NCBI GenBank assembly: GCA_046705265.1
Contig: JBJKQL010000143.1
Location: 1-14,904 of the forward strand
Direction: 5' to 3'
Origin: JAJYTL01 sp046705265
GTDB taxonomy: Bacteria > Pseudomonadota > Alphaproteobacteria > Ferrovibrionales > Ferrovibrionaceae
DNA length: 14,904 bases
Made by a program: the position numbers and the translations under genes. Positions 13,223 through 14,904 of this stretch are shown here, in pieces; positions within the stretch are counted from its first letter, which is position 1, and every line of letters starts with the position of its first letter. The notes below the pieces were generated by a model. The model ran no database searches, was not told the DNA's origin, and worked only from the letters and a program-made list of their open reading frames with translations.

Positions 13223-13681
13223 TCAGAACAGATAGGTGAGCCCGGCTTCGACGGCCTAGCTGGCGTAGTTGCCGGTGGGCGGCGTCGGGCCATAGTCGAT
13301 ATTGAAGGCAAGGCGCTTGCTGACCTCGGCGTCAACGCCCGCATCGACGGTGAACGCGCTGCGGCTCGGCCGAATGCCGCTCACCGTGAAGCTGCCGCCG
13401 CCCACCTGAACCAGACTCGGCGGCACTGAATTCATCACCTCATAGCTGTAGCACACCGCCGCGTGCGGCATCCAGGCGATGCCGTCGCGGCCGGTGAGGC
13501 GCTTCGCCGCGCTGACGCCGGCAAAGGGATGGAGGGAGTTCGAATTCCGGCTCGAAATCGCGAGATCGAAGCCGGGGGAACCGCTTTCCGTGAAGCCGGT
13601 CTCGTGCGGGTGGACGTATCCCAGCCCCGCCACCGGCACCAGCCTCACGCCGTCGAGATCCACACCGCTCCGCGCCTGCAC
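13223..13681 (-). pseudogene. Remnant of an autotransporter beta-barrel domain with an in-frame amber stop
   Basis: In one - strand frame the translation reads like the C-terminal half of a type V autotransporter barrel: RLVPVAGLGYVHPHETGF, then PFAGVSAAKRLTG, then AFTVDAGVDAEVSKRLAF. A TAG at 13258-13256 interrupts it. Ten more codons, AVEAGLTYLF, run to a TGA at 13225-13223 in the same frame. That decapeptide, ending in Phe, is the classic last beta-strand needed for outer-membrane assembly, so the amber stop removes it. Upstream the frame meets a TGA at 13696-13694; no signal peptide, passenger or full 12-strand barrel is present. An overlapping frame (13820 down to about 13650) may hold frame-shifted remnants. 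This is most likely a decayed gene. No PHB-related role is implied. Confidence 0.7.
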
Positions 13682-13922
13682 CCGCTGCCGTCGTCAGGTC
13701 GCCATCGTGGCCCGAGGTCGAATTCGCACCCAGGACGACCGTAACTGCTCCGACCCGAATCCATTTGAAAATGGACGCCATTGGTCTGGAGCTATTTTCC
13801 TCCTCGCCACCAGACGACAACGACCACTCTGACGAGCGCCGGAGCCGTTGACTTACATCACTGATGACGTCCTGGACGGTATTTCCACACCGCGCTCTTC
13901 GGATGCCGGCGCGGACGATCGC
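13682..13922. other. Intergenic stretch between autotransporter remnant and methyltransferase
   Basis: No credible complete gene. On the - strand a frame from 13820 gives a short hydrophobic start (KWIRVGAVTVVLGANSTSG) that runs into an Arg-rich, non-protein-like sequence after about residue 45. It may be a frame-shifted relic of the autotransporter passenger. Confidence 0.3.
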
Positions 13923-14681
13923 TCATCTCTTCACAACCAAGCCCTGACCCGTCGGCAACTCCAAGATCCGATAGCCGCGTTCCTGCATCCATTTCGTTTC
14001 GGCCTCATGCAGTTTGGGTATGCGGCCAAAATCATCGAAGACGATCCGTCCGCCGGGCACCACACGATCAAACAGCAGATCGAGCGCGCCAATCTCCGCC
14101 TCCGCCGCGTTCAGGTCGATGTGGAGATAGGCTATGCGCTCTGGCGCGGTCTCGTAGAGCACGTCCGGGACGATCCCCTGGATCACATGCACATTCGTAT
14201 ATCGGGAAAACCTGGCCCGCACGCTCTCAACATTATAGTCCGTGGCTTCGGCATAGGCCTTATTCAACTCCAGTTCACGCGCTGTCGACCACGCCTCCGA
14301 CAAACCGGAAAAGCTGTCATAAAGAAAAAACCGCTTTGGTTGTCTTTCGAAGTCCAAATAGTCGCAGACTACAGCCGACATAAAGCCCCGAAAGGTCCCG
14401 CACTCAACGAAGTCGCCGTCAAGGCAGAGGGCTTCCGATGCCGCCCAGGTTAGAATGTGGAGGCGCCATTGCCAGGATTCCTCGTTCACGTCACTTGCCT
14501 TGCCGTCAAACGCCATGCGGAATTTCGGGTCATAGGCGAAGCCTTGACTTCGGCCAAATGCACAGAGCATGTCTCCAGTATAAGTTCTCACCCCTATCGC
14601 TTGATAAGCGCGCTTGACCTCCCAAATGAGGGCCATGATCCGCTCGTGCTCGGGCGGGTTGCTCTGAAAGCCATAAAACAT
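13923..14681 (-). CDS. TylF/MycF-family class I SAM-dependent O-methyltransferase
   Basis: A 252-residue methyltransferase resembling macrocin O-methyltransferase TylF and mycinamicin MycF, which methylate sugar hydroxyls; relatives occur in bacterial polysaccharide and glycan clusters. The SAM motif is DFVECGTFRGFMSA at 90-103. FFLYDSFSGLSEAW (118-131), LHIDLN (186-191) and GGRIVFDDFG (210-219) are the family blocks that include the metal-binding Asp residues. The start at 14681 is supported by GGAGAG shortly upstream. It is separated from the PHB genes by the autotransporter remnant, with no operon partner in the window; any partner would be read from beyond base 14904 or is absent. The substrate is unknown. 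Base composition here and to the right edge seems less GC-rich than the PHB operon, which may hint at a different origin. Confidence 0.85.
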   Translation of the reverse strand: MFYGFQSNPPEHERIMALIWEVKRAYQAIGVRTYTGDMLCAFGRSQGFAYDPKFRMAFDGKASDVNEESWQWRLHILTWAASEALCLDGDFVECGTFRGFMSAVVCDYLDFERQPKRFFLYDSFSGLSEAWSTARELELNKAYAEATDYNVESVRARFSRYTNVHVIQGIVPDVLYETAPERIAYLHIDLNAAEAEIGALDLLFDRVVPGGRIVFDDFGRIPKLHEAETKWMQERGYRILELPTGQGLVVKR

Positions 14682-14904
14682 TGGGTCTCTCCGCCTATGT
14701 TAGCCCATATCTGTGTTGGCTCGCAGGACCCGAGGTCGGCTGACTGCGTCGAGTTCCGCTCCGTTGGAAGCCTCAGCAGAACGAGAAAACTGAGCACAAT
14801 GACTAGAGCTTCGACGTTCGTGAGGATGGTCGCCGTTCGTCATATCGACGATTTTCTATATCGCTTTCGGCTCGTATGCCGACGATAGTGATTTATAGTT
14901 AACA
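14682..14904. other. Upstream region of the methyltransferase gene to the window edge
   Basis: No credible gene. It contains the ribosome binding site for the - strand methyltransferase and a noticeably AT-rich stretch in the last 50 bases, which could hold its promoter. No specific element can be assigned. Confidence 0.4.

Noticed and set aside
1..14904. CRISPR array, tRNA/rRNA genes, transposase or insertion-sequence ends
   Set aside because: No repeat-spacer pattern, clover-leaf candidate, transposase motif or flanking inverted repeats were found on reading both strands.

Overview
The window looks like a chromosomal segment of a GC-rich alphaproteobacterium, probably from the Hyphomicrobiales (Bradyrhizobium/Rhodopseudomonas-like). 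This rests on a FixJ-type response regulator, a FixK-type Crp/Fnr regulator, a class I polyhydroxybutyrate (PHB) synthase operon, the MaoC-phosphotransacetylase fusion typical of that class, and perfect FixK/FNR boxes (TTGAT-N4-ATCAA). No species can be named from the sequence alone. I see no rRNA, tRNA, CRISPR array or insertion sequence.

Layout. (1) Bases 2-2063, + strand: a low-oxygen regulatory block with a 5'-truncated FixJ/LuxR-type response regulator, a stand-alone receiver protein, and a FixK-like regulator without the FNR iron-sulfur cysteines. (2) Bases 2248-5958, - strand: a PHB block read as a small phasin-like protein, then an unusual 784-residue fusion of an FAD/NAD(P)H ferredoxin-reductase-like enzyme with a patatin-like phospholipase, then acetoacetyl-CoA reductase PhaB. 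(3) Bases 6250-11590, + strand: a tightly coupled operon of class I PHA synthase, MaoC hydratase-phosphotransacetylase fusion, acetate kinase and FabI-type enoyl reductase, with ATGA overlaps or 3-base gaps. (4) Bases 11925-13040, + strand: a short PhaC-like alpha/beta hydrolase with a Cys nucleophile, starting at TTG. (5) Bases 13223-14681, - strand: a decayed autotransporter beta-barrel remnant and a TylF/MycF-family methyltransferase. This end does not belong to the PHB theme.

How it fits together. Perfect FixK boxes lie at 3125-3138 (before phaB), 6062-6075 (between the divergent phasin and phaC) and 11635-11648 (before the short PhaC-like gene). A one-half-site variant lies at 647-660, before the stand-alone receiver. 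A palindrome at 1263-1284 before the fixK-like gene is a candidate site for the upstream FixJ-like protein. The simplest reading is a local cascade, FixJ-like to FixK-like to PHB and acyl-phosphate genes. When oxygen falls, reducing power and acetyl-CoA would be stored as PHB. The hydratase-phosphotransacetylase, acetate kinase and enoyl reductase could drain acyl-CoA to acyl-phosphate and ATP. The motifs and boxes are seen directly; the cascade and pathway are inference.
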